A stretch of 64,000 nucleotides of DNA from Pseudoxanthomonas kaohsiungensis. GTDB taxonomy: Bacteria > Pseudomonadota > Gammaproteobacteria > Xanthomonadales > Xanthomonadaceae. The position numbers and the translations under genes are program-made. Shown here in pieces: positions 19,291 to 33,100 of this stretch. The stretch covers positions 62,001 to 126,000 of the forward strand of contig NZ_PDWO01000009.1 in assembly GCF_010211765.1 (NCBI RefSeq), in the 5' to 3' direction. Every line of letters starts with the position of its first letter. Position 1 is the first letter of the stretch. The notes beneath the pieces are model-generated. The model was given only the letters and a program-made list of their open reading frames with translations. It did no database searches and had not been told where the DNA came from.

Positions 19291-21891
19291 TCAGGCCGGC
19301 GGCCCGGCCTCGTTGGCGGACGATTCCCCGGCAGCGTGCGACGGCATCGGCTCATCCTCGTCGTCCAACGACGCATCGAGCCGCTCGACGGCCTGCAGCG
19401 ACTCGCCCTCCGACAGCCGGATCAGGGTCACGCCCTGGGTATTGCGGCCGACCTGCGAAATTTCCGAGGCGCGGGTGCGCACCAGGGTGCCGCCGTCGGA
19501 GATCAGCAGCACTTCGTGCTGCTCGGACAGCTGGATCGCGCCGACCAGCTTGCCGTTGCGCTCGGTGGTCTGGATCGCGATCACGCCCTGGGTGCCACGG
19601 CCCTTCTTCGGATACTCGTCCAGCGGGGTGCGCTTGCCGTAGCCGCGCTCGCTGGCGGTGAGGATGTCGCCCTCGCCGTCCGGCACCACCAGGCTCACGA
19701 CTTCCTCGCCGGGCGCCAGGCGGATGCCGCGCACGCCGGTGGCGGTGCGGCCCATCGAACGCACCTCGGACTCGTCGAAGCGCACCGCCTTGCCGTTGGA
19801 GGCGAACAGCATGATGTCGCTGGCGCCGTGGGTCAGTGCCACGCCGACCAGTGCGTCGCCCTCGTCGAGGCTGATGGCGATCTTGCCGCGCGCCAGCCGG
19901 AACGCGAACTCGGTCAGCGGGGTCTTCTTGACCGTGCCGTCGCGGGTGGCGAAGAACACGTAGTAGCCCTCGGCGTACTCGCGTACCGGCAGCACCGCCT
20001 GGACCTTCTCGCCTTCCTCCAGCGGGATCCAGTTGATGATCGGCCGGCCACGCGCGTTGGAACCGGCCTCCGGCAGCTGGTGCACCGGCAGCCAGAACAC
20101 CTTGCCGCTACTGGTGAAGGTCAACAGCGTGTCGTGCGTGTTGACCAGCCACAGCTGGTCGATGAAATCCTCTTCCTTGGTCGCCGCCGCGCTGCGTCCG
20201 CGGCCGCCGCGCTTCTGCGCGCGATAGGCCGACACCGGCTGGCGCTTGGCGTAGCCGGCATGGGACAGGGTCACCACCACGTCTTCCGGCGCGATCAGGT
20301 CGAGGATGTCCAGATCTTCCTCGCTGGCGCGGATTTCGCTGCGGCGCGCGTCGCCGAACTCCTCCTTGAGGTTGTTGAGCTCGGTGCGGATCACCTCGCG
20401 CAGCACGCCCGGGTTCTCGAGGATCTCGATCAGGCCGCGGATGGTTTCCAGCAGCTGGCGGTACTCGTCGGTCAGCTTGTCCTGCTCCAGGCCGGTCAGG
20501 CGGTGCAGGCGCATCTCGAGGATCTGCTGGGCCTGGACCTCGGTCAGCTGGTAGCGGCCGTCGATGAAGCCCACGCCCTCGGGCAGGCCTTCGGGCCGCG
20601 AGGCCTCCGCCCCGGCGGCGGCCAGGAGCGCGCCGACCAGGCCCGGCTCCCAGCTGCGGCCGAGCATGCGCTCCTTGGCCACCTGCGGGGTCTCCGAGGT
20701 CTTGATCAGCTCGATCATCTCGTCGATGTTGGCCAGCGCGACGGTCAGGCCTTCCAGCACGTGCGCGCGCGCGCGCGCCTTGCGCAGTTCGAAGATCGTG
20801 CGGCGGGTCACCACTTCGCGGCGATGGCGCAGGAACGCCTCGAGGATCTGCTTGAGGTTCACCAGCTGCGGCCGGCCGTCGACCAGGGCGACCATGTTGA
20901 TGCCGAACACCGACTCCAGCTGGGTCTGCTGGTACAGGTTGTTGAGCACCACCTCGGCCGATTCGCCGCGCTTGACCTCGATGTAGATGCGCATGCCGTC
21001 CTTGTCGGACTCGTCGCGCAGCTCGGAGATGCCCTCGATCTTCTTTTCCTTGACCAGCTCGGCGATCTTCTCGATCAGCCGCGCCTTGTTCACCTGGTAC
21101 GGGATCTCGGTGACGATGATCGATTCGCGGCCGTTGTCGGCCACCTCGACATCGGCCTTGGCGCGCATGCGCACGCGGCCGCGGCCGGTGCGGTAGGCCA
21201 GCTGGATGCCACCGACGCCGTTGATGATGCCCGCGGTCGGGAAATCCGGGCCCGGGATGTACTGCATCAGGCCATCGACATCCAGGTCCGGCTCGTCGAT
21301 CAGCGCGAGCAGGCCGTTCACCACCTCGGTCAGGTTGTGCGGAGGAATATTCGTGGCCATGCCCACGGCAATGCCGGCCGAGCCATTCACCAGCAGGTTC
21401 GGGAACCGGGTCGGCATGACCGTCGGCTCCAGTTCCTTCTCGTCGTAGTTAGGCTGGAAATCGACGGTTTCCTTGTCGATGTCGGCCATCAGCTCGTGGG
21501 TGAGGCGCGACATGCGCGCCTCGGTGTAGCGCATCGCCGCGGCCGAGTCGCCGTCGACCGAACCGAAGTTGCCCTGGCCGTCGACCAGCAGGTAGCGCAG
21601 CGAGAACGGCTGGGCCATGCGCACCAGCGTGTCGTAGACCGACTGGTCGCCGTGCGGGTGGTACTTGCCGATGACGTCGCCGACGATTCGCGCGGACTTG
21701 TAGTACGGCTTGTTGCTGTGCGCGCCCAGTTCGTGCATCGCGAAAAGCACCCGGCGGTGCACCGGCTTGAGGCCGTCTCGCACGTCGGGGAGTGCGCGCC
21801 CCACGATCACGCTCATGGCGTAGTCGAGGTAGCTGCGGCGCATCTCGTCTTCGAGGTTGACCGGGATGATTTCTTTCGCCAGATCCGTCAT
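19291..21891 (-). CDS. gyrA: DNA gyrase subunit A
   Basis: The 866-residue protein cuts and rejoins DNA for negative supercoiling in complex with GyrB. Numbering matches E. coli through the active site: R121-Y122, with Y122 the DNA-linking tyrosine. In the quinolone-resistance region [10 protein letters not shown], position 83 is Gln (Ser in E. coli) and position 87 is Asp. Stenotrophomonas GyrA is also known to carry Gln83. The GyrA box QKRGGRG needed for DNA wrapping is present before six beta-pinwheel blades, and the tail is acidic ([10 protein letters not shown]). Transcription probably starts from the extended -10 at 21974-21982. Confidence 0.98.
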   Translation of the reverse strand: MTDLAKEIIPVNLEDEMRRSYLDYAMSVIVGRALPDVRDGLKPVHRRVLFAMHELGAHSNKPYYKSARIVGDVIGKYHPHGDQSVYDTLVRMAQPFSLRYLLVDGQGNFGSVDGDSAAAMRYTEARMSRLTHELMADIDKETVDFQPNYDEKELEPTVMPTRFPNLLVNGSAGIAVGMATNIPPHNLTEVVNGLLALIDEPDLDVDGLMQYIPGPDFPTAGIINGVGGIQLAYRTGRGRVRMRAKADVEVADNGRESIIVTEIPYQVNKARLIEKIAELVKEKKIEGISELRDESDKDGMRIYIEVKRGESAEVVLNNLYQQTQLESVFGINMVALVDGRPQLVNLKQILEAFLRHRREVVTRRTIFELRKARARAHVLEGLTVALANIDEMIELIKTSETPQVAKERMLGRSWEPGLVGALLAAAGAEASRPEGLPEGVGFIDGRYQLTEVQAQQILEMRLHRLTGLEQDKLTDEYRQLLETIRGLIEILENPGVLREVIRTELNNLKEEFGDARRSEIRASEEDLDILDLIAPEDVVVTLSHAGYAKRQPVSAYRAQKRGGRGRSAAATKEEDFIDQLWLVNTHDTLLTFTSSGKVFWLPVHQLPEAGSNARGRPIINWIPLEEGEKVQAVLPVREYAEGYYVFFATRDGTVKKTPLTEFAFRLARGKIAISLDEGDALVGVALTHGASDIMLFASNGKAVRFDESEVRSMGRTATGVRGIRLAPGEEVVSLVVPDGEGDILTASERGYGKRTPLDEYPKKGRGTQGVIAIQTTERNGKLVGAIQLSEQHEVLLISDGGTLVRTRASEISQVGRNTQGVTLIRLSEGESLQAVERLDASLDDEDEPMPSHAAGESSANEAGPPA

Positions 21892-22277
21892 CAGGGCTCT
21901 TCGTCAGGTGGTTCCGGCGCCGCCCGCGGGTGTCGCGGGGGACGCAGCGCGGAGGACTCCGCACAATCGCGCGATTCTAACACGATTGCCCGTCGAAACG
22001 GAGCCTATTTCCACGCAGAAACAAGCACTTGCGCCCTGCCCCACGGGTCATTTCGGCGGGCCTGGGCGGCCTGCCGGCACGCCCTGCCCGCCGCGCGGAT
22101 CAGCAGCCGTGCCGGCCTGCGGGAGCCGCCATGCGCGTGGCGGAGCGGGCCTCGCGGCATCAGCCAGGCGAGTGTCCGGCGCAGGTGCCGCGGAAGCGCG
22201 CATGGCCGCCCGTCACCACCTCGCGGCGGGCACCCACCATCGTCGATCCCGGTCGTACCGGGCGATTACGCTGCCGA
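21892..22277. other. mtnA-gyrA intergenic region
   Basis: This 386-base gap contains the gyrA promoter near its left side and a short hairpin (CCCGGT-CGT-ACCGGG, 22249-22263) just after the mtnA stop that may help terminate mtnA. I see no credible gene or RNA in the rest. Confidence 0.55.
21974..21982 (-). promoter_or_regulatory. candidate extended -10 promoter of gyrA
   Basis: On the minus strand TGTTAGAAT (TG, one base, TAGAAT) lies 83 bases before the gyrA start, in one of the few AT-rich patches of the gap. The -35 region is weak, fitting an extended -10 promoter. Confidence 0.5.
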
Positions 22278-23336
22278 TCAGGCGCCGAACAGCGCCCGCA
22301 TCTTCGCCGTGTCGGGCTGCTCGACCACGCCCTTCTCGGTCACGATCGCGTCGATCAGCGCGGCCGGGGTCACGTCGAACACCGGATTCCAGGCCGCGAT
22401 GCCCTCGGCCACGGTGCGCATGCCGCCCACCCCGTGCAGCTCGCCTGGGTCGCGCTGTTCGATTTCGATGGCCGCGCCGTCGGGCGTATCCAGGTCCACG
22501 GTGGACGACGGCGCCACGACCATGAACTTCACCCCATGGTGGCGGGCGGCGATGGCCAGGGCATAGGTGCCGATCTTGTTGGCGGTGTCGCCGTTGGCGC
22601 AGATCCGGTCGGCGCCGACCACGATCCACTGCACCGCCCCGGTCTTCATCAGGTGCGCGGCGGCCGAGTCGGCGATCAGGGTCGCGTCGATGCCGTCCTG
22701 CTGCAGCTCCCACACGGTCAGGCGCGCGCCCTGCAGCCAGGGCCGGGTCTCGCCGGCGAACACCTTCGCGATGCGCCCTTCGGCCACGCCGGCGCGGATC
22801 ACGCCCAGCGCGGTGCCGAAGCCGGCGGTGGCGAGCGAGCCGGTGTTGCAATGGGTCAGCACGCCGCTGCCGGGTGCCACCAGCGCCGCGCCGAGCGCGC
22901 CCATGTGGCGGTTGGCGGCCAGGTCTTCGTCGTTGATCGCCTGCGCCTGGCGCTCGAGTGCCTGCCGCCAGTCGCCGCCGGCGCCGGCCAGCGCACGCCG
23001 CATGCGCGCCAGCGCCCAGGCCAGGTTGACCGCGGTCGGACGCGCGGCGTTGAGCCGCTGCAGGGCCGGTTCGATCCTGCGCAGGGCTTCGTCGCCGTCG
23101 GCGGCATCGACCGCCCGTCCCGCCAGCACCACGCCCCAGGCCGCGGCGATGCCGATCGCCGGCGCGCCGCGCACGGCGAGGTCACGGATGGCCTGCGCGA
23201 CCTGGTCGCTGTCGTCGCAGGTCACGTGTTCGACGGCGAACGGCAGCTTGCGCTGGTCCAGCAGTTCCAGCGCCTGACCGGTCCACAGGATCGGCCGGAT
23301 GTGGTCGTAGCGGTCGAAGTCGAAAGTGGTATCCAT
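22278..23336 (-). CDS. mtnA: S-methyl-5-thioribose-1-phosphate isomerase
   Basis: The 352-residue enzyme converts methylthioribose-1-phosphate to methylthioribulose-1-phosphate in methionine salvage. Key features are RGAPAIG (56-62), the catalytic C163 in HCNTGSLAT and D243 in GADRI. The start at 23336 ([18 protein letters not shown]) is the family start. Codons upstream in frame overlap the DUF3011 gene and are rejected. No other salvage gene is in the window. Placement next to gyrA is seen in xanthomonads. Confidence 0.95.
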   Translation of the reverse strand: MDTTFDFDRYDHIRPILWTGQALELLDQRKLPFAVEHVTCDDSDQVAQAIRDLAVRGAPAIGIAAAWGVVLAGRAVDAADGDEALRRIEPALQRLNAARPTAVNLAWALARMRRALAGAGGDWRQALERQAQAINDEDLAANRHMGALGAALVAPGSGVLTHCNTGSLATAGFGTALGVIRAGVAEGRIAKVFAGETRPWLQGARLTVWELQQDGIDATLIADSAAAHLMKTGAVQWIVVGADRICANGDTANKIGTYALAIAARHHGVKFMVVAPSSTVDLDTPDGAAIEIEQRDPGELHGVGGMRTVAEGIAAWNPVFDVTPAALIDAIVTEKGVVEQPDTAKMRALFGA

Positions 23337-23391
23337 GCGCGCATTGTAGGACGCACCGGCACCGTCGCCACGCCCGGCCCCGCCCGGAGCG

Positions 23392-24066
23392 CTACTCGAC
23401 GCTGAACTGCGCGCGACAGCCCTTGTCGACCCACACCTTCTCCGGCGTCCAGCCCCAGCTGCGACCTTCCTCGCAGGCCATGCCCGAGAGCTGGCGGACC
23501 AGGGTCGCGCCGCGTTCGATGGTCGTGCCGCACTCGCGGCGCACCTGGTCCTTGGACTCGCAGGTGAGCAGGCGGGGACCGGGCGGGAACCCGGCATCGC
23601 GGTCGCCGACCTCGAACTCGCCCTTGCACCCGCGCGACACCCAGACTTCGTTGCGGCCCACGCCCCAGCTCTCGTCGCGCTTGCACGGCAGCACCGAGAC
23701 CTGGCGCAGCAGCCGCACCGGCGCCCCACGCAGCGCCACCGGGCAACTGCGGGTGCGTCCGCCGCTGGATTCGCAGCGGATCATCCGGCGGGTCACCACG
23801 CCGACCTCGCCGCTTGCCCGGAACTCCGCACGGCAGCCACGCGCCACCCAGACGCCCGCGGCGTCCACGCCCCAGTCCGACTCGCGGATGCAGGCGTTGC
23901 CCGACAGCTGGCGCACCAGTTCGACGTCGTTGCGGGTATCCATCGGGCAGTGCACCCGCCTGAGGTCGGACGATTCGCACCGCACCACGCCGTCCGCCGC
24001 GACGGCGCCACGGCCGGCCAGGGCCATCGCCGCCGCGGCGACGCACAGCGCCATCCATCGCACCAT
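23392..24066 (-). CDS. DUF3011 secreted cysteine-rich repeat protein
   Basis: The 224-residue protein has a signal peptide (about 1-22, [23 protein letters not shown] read in parts). It is then built of three similar repeats of about 60 residues. Each reads roughly V-x-C-E-S, a cysteine, a LxRQxS segment, a cysteine, SWG or DWG, WV-x-x-GC and a closing beta strand. The repeats start near 25, 95 and 165. Paired cysteines suggest disulfide-bonded beta domains in the periplasm or outside the cell. Function is unknown. Confidence 0.8.
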   Translation of the reverse strand: MVRWMALCVAAAAMALAGRGAVAADGVVRCESSDLRRVHCPMDTRNDVELVRQLSGNACIRESDWGVDAAGVWVARGCRAEFRASGEVGVVTRRMIRCESSGGRTRSCPVALRGAPVRLLRQVSVLPCKRDESWGVGRNEVWVSRGCKGEFEVGDRDAGFPPGPRLLTCESKDQVRRECGTTIERGATLVRQLSGMACEEGRSWGWTPEKVWVDKGCRAQFSVE

Positions 24067-24192
24067 CGCGCCCGGTCCTCCGCCTACCTGCGCATCGCCT
24101 GCCACGTCCATCCGTGCCGCCCCCCGACGGATCCCTGTTCGACCGATTCTGGACCCCACCCCGGAAAATCCGGTGAATGCCCCGCACTCCGC

Positions 24193-27521
<3,329 letters not shown>

Positions 27522-27590
27522 CTACCCGGGCGCTTGCCGCGTCCGGGCCGCTCCCGTAGCGTGCCGGAAGGCTCCCGCCATCACGCGACC

Positions 27591-28715
27591 ATGACGCACA
27601 TGCCCGATCGCCGCCGCTTCCTCGGCCTGACCGCCTGCAGCCTGGCCACCGCCGGCCTGGCGCCGCTGCTGGGCACCGGACCGGCGCATGCGCAACTGCC
27701 GCCGGCGCTGCCGGGCATGGGCGATCCCGATGCGGTGCTGCTCAACTTCAACGAGAACCCGCAGGGTCCGTTCCCCGAAGCGCGCGCGGCGGCGGGCGCA
27801 GGCATGGCCCAGGCCCACCGCTACCTGTTCGGGCCCCAGCGCGAGCTGGTGGAGGTGTTCGCCGCGCAGAACCGGTTGCGCGAAGACCAGGTCGCCGGCT
27901 ATTGCGGCTCCGGCGTGGCGCTGGATTCGGCGGCGCTGGCGTTCACCTCGAAGCAGGCGGCACTGGTCACCGCCGATCCCACCTTCGAATCGCTGGCGCA
28001 GATGGCCGGTACCCACGGCGCGCCGGTGGTGCGCGTACCGCTGCAGGCCGACGGCGCCCACGACGTGGAGGCGATGGCGGCCGCGGCCAGCGTGTCGGAC
28101 GCGGGCCTGGTCTACGTGTGCAACCCGAACAACCCCACCGGCTCGATCACCCCGCGCGCGCGGATCGACTGGCTGCTGGCCCACAAGCCGGCCGGCAGCG
28201 TGCTACTGGTCGACGAGGCCTACATCCACTACAGCGACGAGCCGGACACGCTGGACCTGGTCCGCGCCGGCGCCGACGTGGTCGTGCTGCGCACCTTCTC
28301 CAAGATCTACGGCATGGCCGGCATGCGCCTGGGCCTGGCGGTAGCCCGGCCGGACCTGCTGCAACGGCTGGTGCTGTTCGGCGCCAACAGCCTGCCGGTG
28401 CCTAGCGTGGCGGCCGGCATCGCCAGCCTGCGCCACCCGCAGCACCTGGCCGCGCGCAAGGCCGAGAACACCCGCCTGCGCGAGGAGACCGTGGCCTGGC
28501 TGGCGGCGCGCGGCCATGCCTGCCTGCCCAGCCAGGCCAACTGCTTCATGGTCGACGTAAAAGGCGACGGTCGTGCGTTCAGCGCGGCGATGGCCCGGCA
28601 CAAGGTATTCGTCGGCCGCAGCTGGCCGGCGATGCCGCGGCACGTGCGGGTCACGGTCGGGACGGACGCGGAGATGGCGCGGTTCCGCGAGGCGTTTGCG
28701 AAGGTGATGGCCTGA
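27591..28715 (+). CDS. Tat-exported histidinol-phosphate-aminotransferase-like protein
   Basis: The 374-residue protein begins with a twin-arginine signal (DRRRFLGLTACSLATAGLA, about 6-24) ending near AHAQ. A fold-type I PLP aminotransferase of the HisC class follows. It has LNFNENPQGP at 51-60, CNPNNPTG at 177-184, DEAY at 208-211 and the PLP lysine K238 in TFSKIYGMAGMRLG. HisC acts in the cytoplasm, so a Tat signal is odd and suggests a periplasmic transaminase with another substrate. It is divergent from ligA and not near his genes. Confidence 0.85.
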   Translation: MTHMPDRRRFLGLTACSLATAGLAPLLGTGPAHAQLPPALPGMGDPDAVLLNFNENPQGPFPEARAAAGAGMAQAHRYLFGPQRELVEVFAAQNRLREDQVAGYCGSGVALDSAALAFTSKQAALVTADPTFESLAQMAGTHGAPVVRVPLQADGAHDVEAMAAAASVSDAGLVYVCNPNNPTGSITPRARIDWLLAHKPAGSVLLVDEAYIHYSDEPDTLDLVRAGADVVVLRTFSKIYGMAGMRLGLAVARPDLLQRLVLFGANSLPVPSVAAGIASLRHPQHLAARKAENTRLREETVAWLAARGHACLPSQANCFMVDVKGDGRAFSAAMARHKVFVGRSWPAMPRHVRVTVGTDAEMARFREAFAKVMA

Positions 28716-28827
28716 GGTCCACGCACGCGGGCTGCGCAGCCGGTTGCTACACATCCACCGGCTTCGATACCCGCCAGCCGGATACCGGCGCCGTCGATAC
28801 GCACTGCGCGCCTCGAGAGCCCGCCGC

Positions 28828-29265
28828 TCAACCTCGCCCAGACGGCGTGGCCGCCGCATCGGCGGCCGCGTAGGCGGCCAGCCGTTCGTCGAGCGTGCCG
28901 GCGTGCAGTTCGAACAGGTGGTTGTCGTCGTCGTGGAAGTAGAGCGAGGCGCCCTCGCCTTCGATCCGCCCGCGGCCCGGCAGGATGTCCACGCCAAGCC
29001 CCTGCAGCCGTGCCCGACAGGCCGGCAGGTCGGCCGCATCCACCGCGAAGGCCACGTGCCGGTAACTGCGCTCGGCCAGCGGCGCACCTTGCATCGCCAC
29101 CAGCCAGGCATCACCGAGGACGAAGAACTTCTCGCGCGAGAGCGAATGCTCGCGACCGGCGCTGTCGTAGACCTCGCGCGCGCCCAGCCCTTCGCACAGC
29201 AACCGCGCCGTGCGTTCCAGGTCGGCGACCACGAAGGTCACGTGGCTGATGCCGCGCACGGACAT
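28828..29265 (-). CDS. FosX-like fosfomycin-resistance VOC enzyme
   Basis: The 145-residue vicinal-oxygen-chelate protein matches FosX in order and spacing. Metal ligands are H8 (GISHVTF), H70 (RSYRHVAF) and E119 (NHLFELHAGTL). E45 in SLSREKFF corresponds to the glutamate that FosX uses as general base to open the fosfomycin epoxide with water. The GEGASLYFHDDDNHLFELH segment, read in parts, is also FosX-like. FosA and FosB lack this glutamate base and use thiols. It lies 13 bases upstream of the zipA stop on the same strand, so it is probably read after zipA. Resistance is inferred, not shown. Confidence 0.78.
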   Translation of the reverse strand: MSVRGISHVTFVVADLERTARLLCEGLGAREVYDSAGREHSLSREKFFVLGDAWLVAMQGAPLAERSYRHVAFAVDAADLPACRARLQGLGVDILPGRGRIEGEGASLYFHDDDNHLFELHAGTLDERLAAYAAADAAATPSGRG

Positions 29266-29278
29266 CGCCCGTCGCCGC

Positions 29279-30025
29279 CTACCAGCGCGGCGCCTTGGTC
29301 AGCGGCGGCGCTTCGTGCTGGCGGTCGTAGGCGCGCAGCTCGTCGCGGATGTGGGCGATGCGCTGGCGACCGAGCGCGTTGCGGCTGTCGTCCAGGACCA
29401 CGCCGTCGAGCAGTTCGGCCATGCGCTGCACGGTGGGCAGCATCTTCTCCCAGGCATCGAGCGCCGGCACCGGCGCCGGCAGGGTCAGAAAGAAGGCGAT
29501 GGCCGGGGTCTCCAGTTCCCGGATCGTGCCCATGTCGAAGCTGCCGGGCTTGATGATGCTGGCCATGCTGAAAACCGGGCCGCGTTCCGGGTGCCCTTCC
29601 AGCAGGCGGTGGAACACGCTCATGTGGCCGAAGACCATGCCGGTCTTCTCGGCCGCCACCACGATGTCTTCCCCGCGCAGCACGCTCCCGGCGCGGGCGG
29701 CCACGTACAGCGAAACGATCTTGTCGAAATCCTGGGTCTCGCGCCGGCCCAGGTGGCTGGCCGCGGGCGCCGCCGCGCCGCCCAGGCCCAGCTCGGGCTG
29801 GCTGACCCGCTCACCGCTGTAGTCCTCGTCCGCCGCCGGGTCGAGCCCGTCGAGCGACGGCTCGCGCCGGGCGCTGCCGTACTCGGGCGTCATCGCCGGC
29901 GACTGCCGGGACTCGCGGCGCGTGCCCTGCTGTTCCTTGCGCGGCCTGCCGAAGAACCAGATCGCCGCCAGCAGCAGCAGGCCGACGATCAGGATGCCGA
30001 TGCGCAGCAGGTCTTTGTCGGACAT
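29279..30025 (-). CDS. zipA: cell division protein ZipA
   Basis: The 248-residue protein has an N-terminal membrane anchor (about 7-26, LLRIGILIVGLLLLAAIWFF). A charged, Pro-rich linker follows, then the ZipA FtsZ-binding domain from about 98 to 240 (FHRLLEGHPERGPVFSMASI, FDMGTIRELETPAIAFFLTL). It tethers FtsZ to the membrane during division. The order smc-zipA-ligA is known in gammaproteobacteria; here a FosX-like and an aminotransferase gene separate zipA from ligA. smc lies 88 bases upstream on the same strand. Confidence 0.94.
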   Translation of the reverse strand: MSDKDLLRIGILIVGLLLLAAIWFFGRPRKEQQGTRRESRQSPAMTPEYGSARREPSLDGLDPAADEDYSGERVSQPELGLGGAAAPAASHLGRRETQDFDKIVSLYVAARAGSVLRGEDIVVAAEKTGMVFGHMSVFHRLLEGHPERGPVFSMASIIKPGSFDMGTIRELETPAIAFFLTLPAPVPALDAWEKMLPTVQRMAELLDGVVLDDSRNALGRQRIAHIRDELRAYDRQHEAPPLTKAPRW

Positions 30026-30113
30026 GGAACGCGTCTCCGCCGGGGGTCAGAAGGCTGCAAGGATGTCACGAGCGGCGGCCGGGGAAAAACCCCGGCGCGG
30101 CCGCCGCGGCCGC

Positions 30114-33100
30114 TCAGGCCGCACCGGCCAGGCGCGCGGCCTCGTCCAGGTCGACGCTGACCAGGCGCGACACGCCCGGTTCGCGCATGGTCACGCCGGA
30201 GAGCTGGTGCGCCGCCTCCATCGTCGCCTTGTTGTGGCTGACGAACAGGAACTGCACCTTCTCGCTCATTTCCTTGACCATCGCGGTGAAGCGGCCGACG
30301 TTGGCTTCGTCCAGCGGCGCGTCCACCTCGTCGAGCAGGCAGAACGGGGCCGGGTTGAGCTGGAAGATGGCGAACACCAGCGCCACCGCGGTCATCGCCT
30401 TCTCGCCGCCGGACAGCAGGGAGATGTTCGAGACGCGCTTGCCGGGCGGGCGGGCCATGATCGCCACGCCGGTGTCGAGCAGGTCTTCGCCGGTCAGCTC
30501 GAGGTAGGCGTGGCCGCCGCCGAACAGGCGCGGGTACAGCTGCTGTATGCCGGAATTGACCCGGTCGAAGGTGTCCTTGAAACGGCCGCGGGTCTCGCGG
30601 TCGATCTTGCGGATCGCCTCTTCCAGGGTTTCCAGCGCGGTGGTCAGGTCGGTGTTCTGCGAGTCCAGGTACTGCTTGCGCTGTTCGGCCTCGCCGCATT
30701 CGTGGATCGCGGCCAGGTTGACCGGCTCCAGCCGACGCATGCGCGCGTCGATCTGGCCGACCGCCTGCTCCCACTGCGACACGTCGGCCACTTCCGGCAG
30801 CGTATTGACCACGTCTTCCAGGACCAGGCCGTCGGCGGTGATCGCCTGGACCAGCTGCTCGGCCTTGAGCACCAGCGCCTGCTGGTCGAGCCGGCGCTGG
30901 GAGATGCGCTCGCGCTGGGCCAGCGACTGTTCGTCGCGCTGGTGGCGGGTCTGCTCGAAGCCGCGCAGTTCGTTGTCGATGCCTTCCAGCAGCGAGCGCG
31001 CCTCACCGAGCGCGCGGTCGGCGCGCACGCGTTCGGCCAGGGCGGCCTGGTGTTCGGATTCCAGCGCCTGCACCGGCGAGTCGCCGGTGCTCAGCTGCGC
31101 GCTCAGTTCGCCCAGGCGCGAATCCAGCTGGCCGCGCTGGGCGTCCATGCGCTGCAACGCCTGGGTCAGCGAGGCGATCTGGGTGCGCTGGGATTCCAGG
31201 GCCAGCGCCAGCGCATGGGTGGCGTCGCGGCTGGCGCGGGCGGCGTCGCGGGCCAGGTCGCGGGCCTCGGTGCGCTGGCGGCGCTCGGCCTCCAGCGCCT
31301 GGCGCGCGGTTTCCAGGTCGCCCATCGACACGACCGCGTCTTCCAGCCGGCCACGGGCCTCGCGGGCCTGCTCGCGACTGCTGTCCAGGGTCTGCACCAG
31401 CTGCGCCAGCTCGTTCTCGATGCGCTCGATCCGCTGGCGCGCGGTATCCATGCGGCCCTGCTGGCTCTGCAGCTGTCCCGCCAGCTCGGAGACGCCGCGG
31501 TGCGCCAGGTAGAGCTGGCGCTGCGCGTCCTCGCGCTGCTGCTCGGCGGCCAGCAGCTGGTCGCGCAGGTGCACCAGGCGGTCTTCCAGCGCCGCCTCGC
31601 GCTGCTGCAGCTCCTCGATGGCACTGCGCAGCGACTGGATCTCGCGCTCGCGCAGCAGTGCGCCCTGCTTGGCGGCGCCCTGCCGCGACACCCGCACCCA
31701 GCCCTCGCCCAGCCGCTCGCCGGCGCGGGTGATGATCGAATCGCCCTCGCCCAGGGCCGGCAGCAGCCGGCGCGCATGGGCCAGGTCGTCGGCCGCGTGC
31801 AGTCGCGCCAGCAGGCGGCGCACGGCCAGCGGCCCCTGCACCTTGGCCGCCAGCGAGGTCGGCGCGAACGACGCGCTGGCCGTGTCCTCGGCGACCAGCG
31901 CGATGCGGCCCTCGCCCAGGTCGGCCAGCGCCTCGACCAGCTGTTCGGGCGCCTCGACCAGCACGCCTTCGATCAGCTGACCCAGTGCACCTTCCACCGC
32001 GTTTTCCCAGCCGTCCTCGACGGTGAGGCGCTCGCCGACGCGGGCGGCCGAATCCAGGCCGCGCGCCTTGAGCCAGGCCACCGCCGCGCCCTGCTCCTGG
32101 CCCAGGGCGGCCTGCTGCAGGGTTTCCAGCGAGGACAGGCGACCGCGCGCGGCCTGGGCCTGCTTGCGTACCTCGGCCAGCTCGCCCTGGGCGGCGCGCT
32201 GCTGCTCCTGCAGGCCGGACACGTCCTGCTTGCGTGCTTCCAGTTGTTCGTTGAGCCCGTCCAGCGCGGACTTCTGCGTCTCGTGCTGTATCTGCGCCTG
32301 CTCGAAGGCCTCGGCCAGCGCCTCCAGGTCCAGGCCGGCGCGCTCGGCGGCCAGCGCCTCGCGGCGGCGGTCGGCCTCCAGCGCCTGCCGGTCCAGGTAG
32401 TCCACGCGGGTGCGCTCGACCTCGCCGGCACGCGAGGCCTCGGCCGCCTGGCGGCCGTGGGCCTCCCAGCGCTGCTGCCAGTCGGCCAGCGCCGCCTCGG
32501 CTTCGCGCAGCGCCTCCTGCTTGAACACGTCGTCCTCGCGCAGCTGCTCCAGCCGCGGCTCGGCCTCTTCCACGGTGCCGCGCAGCGCCTCGAGCTTCTG
32601 CCGGTCGTCGGCGATGTGCTGGTCCAGTTCGCCCAGCGCGCTGGCGGCCTCGTCGCGGGCCTGGTTCAGGCGGCTGGCCAGTTCGCGCTGGTGCTGGATC
32701 TGCTGCTCGATGCGGGCGAGCACGCCACCGACCTGGTAGACCTCGGCCTGGGCCTTGTTCAACGCCTCGGCCGCCGCCTCGCGGCGCACGCGCCCGGTCT
32801 CGATCTCGCGCTCGGCCTCGCGCTGTCCGGCGATGATCTGCTCCAGCTTCGTCTCTTCCTGGGCCAGCCGCTCGCGCAGGGCCTGCAGCTGCACGTCCAG
32901 CGCGCGGAACTGCAGCGCCTTCCACTCCGCGTCCTTGACCTTGCGCTCGGCGGCCAGCGCCTGGTATTGCTCGGCCTGGCGGGCCTGGCGGCGCAGGTGC
33001 TCGAGCTGCTTGTCGACCTCCTCGCGCAGGTCGTTGAGGCGATCCAGGTTCTCGCGCGTGTGGCGGATGCGGGTCTCGGTCTCCTTGCGCCGCTCCTTGT

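Noticed and set aside
19195-22566. An 1123-codon frame antisense to gyrA
   Set aside because: GC-rich third positions keep the opposite frame open; gyrA is unambiguous.
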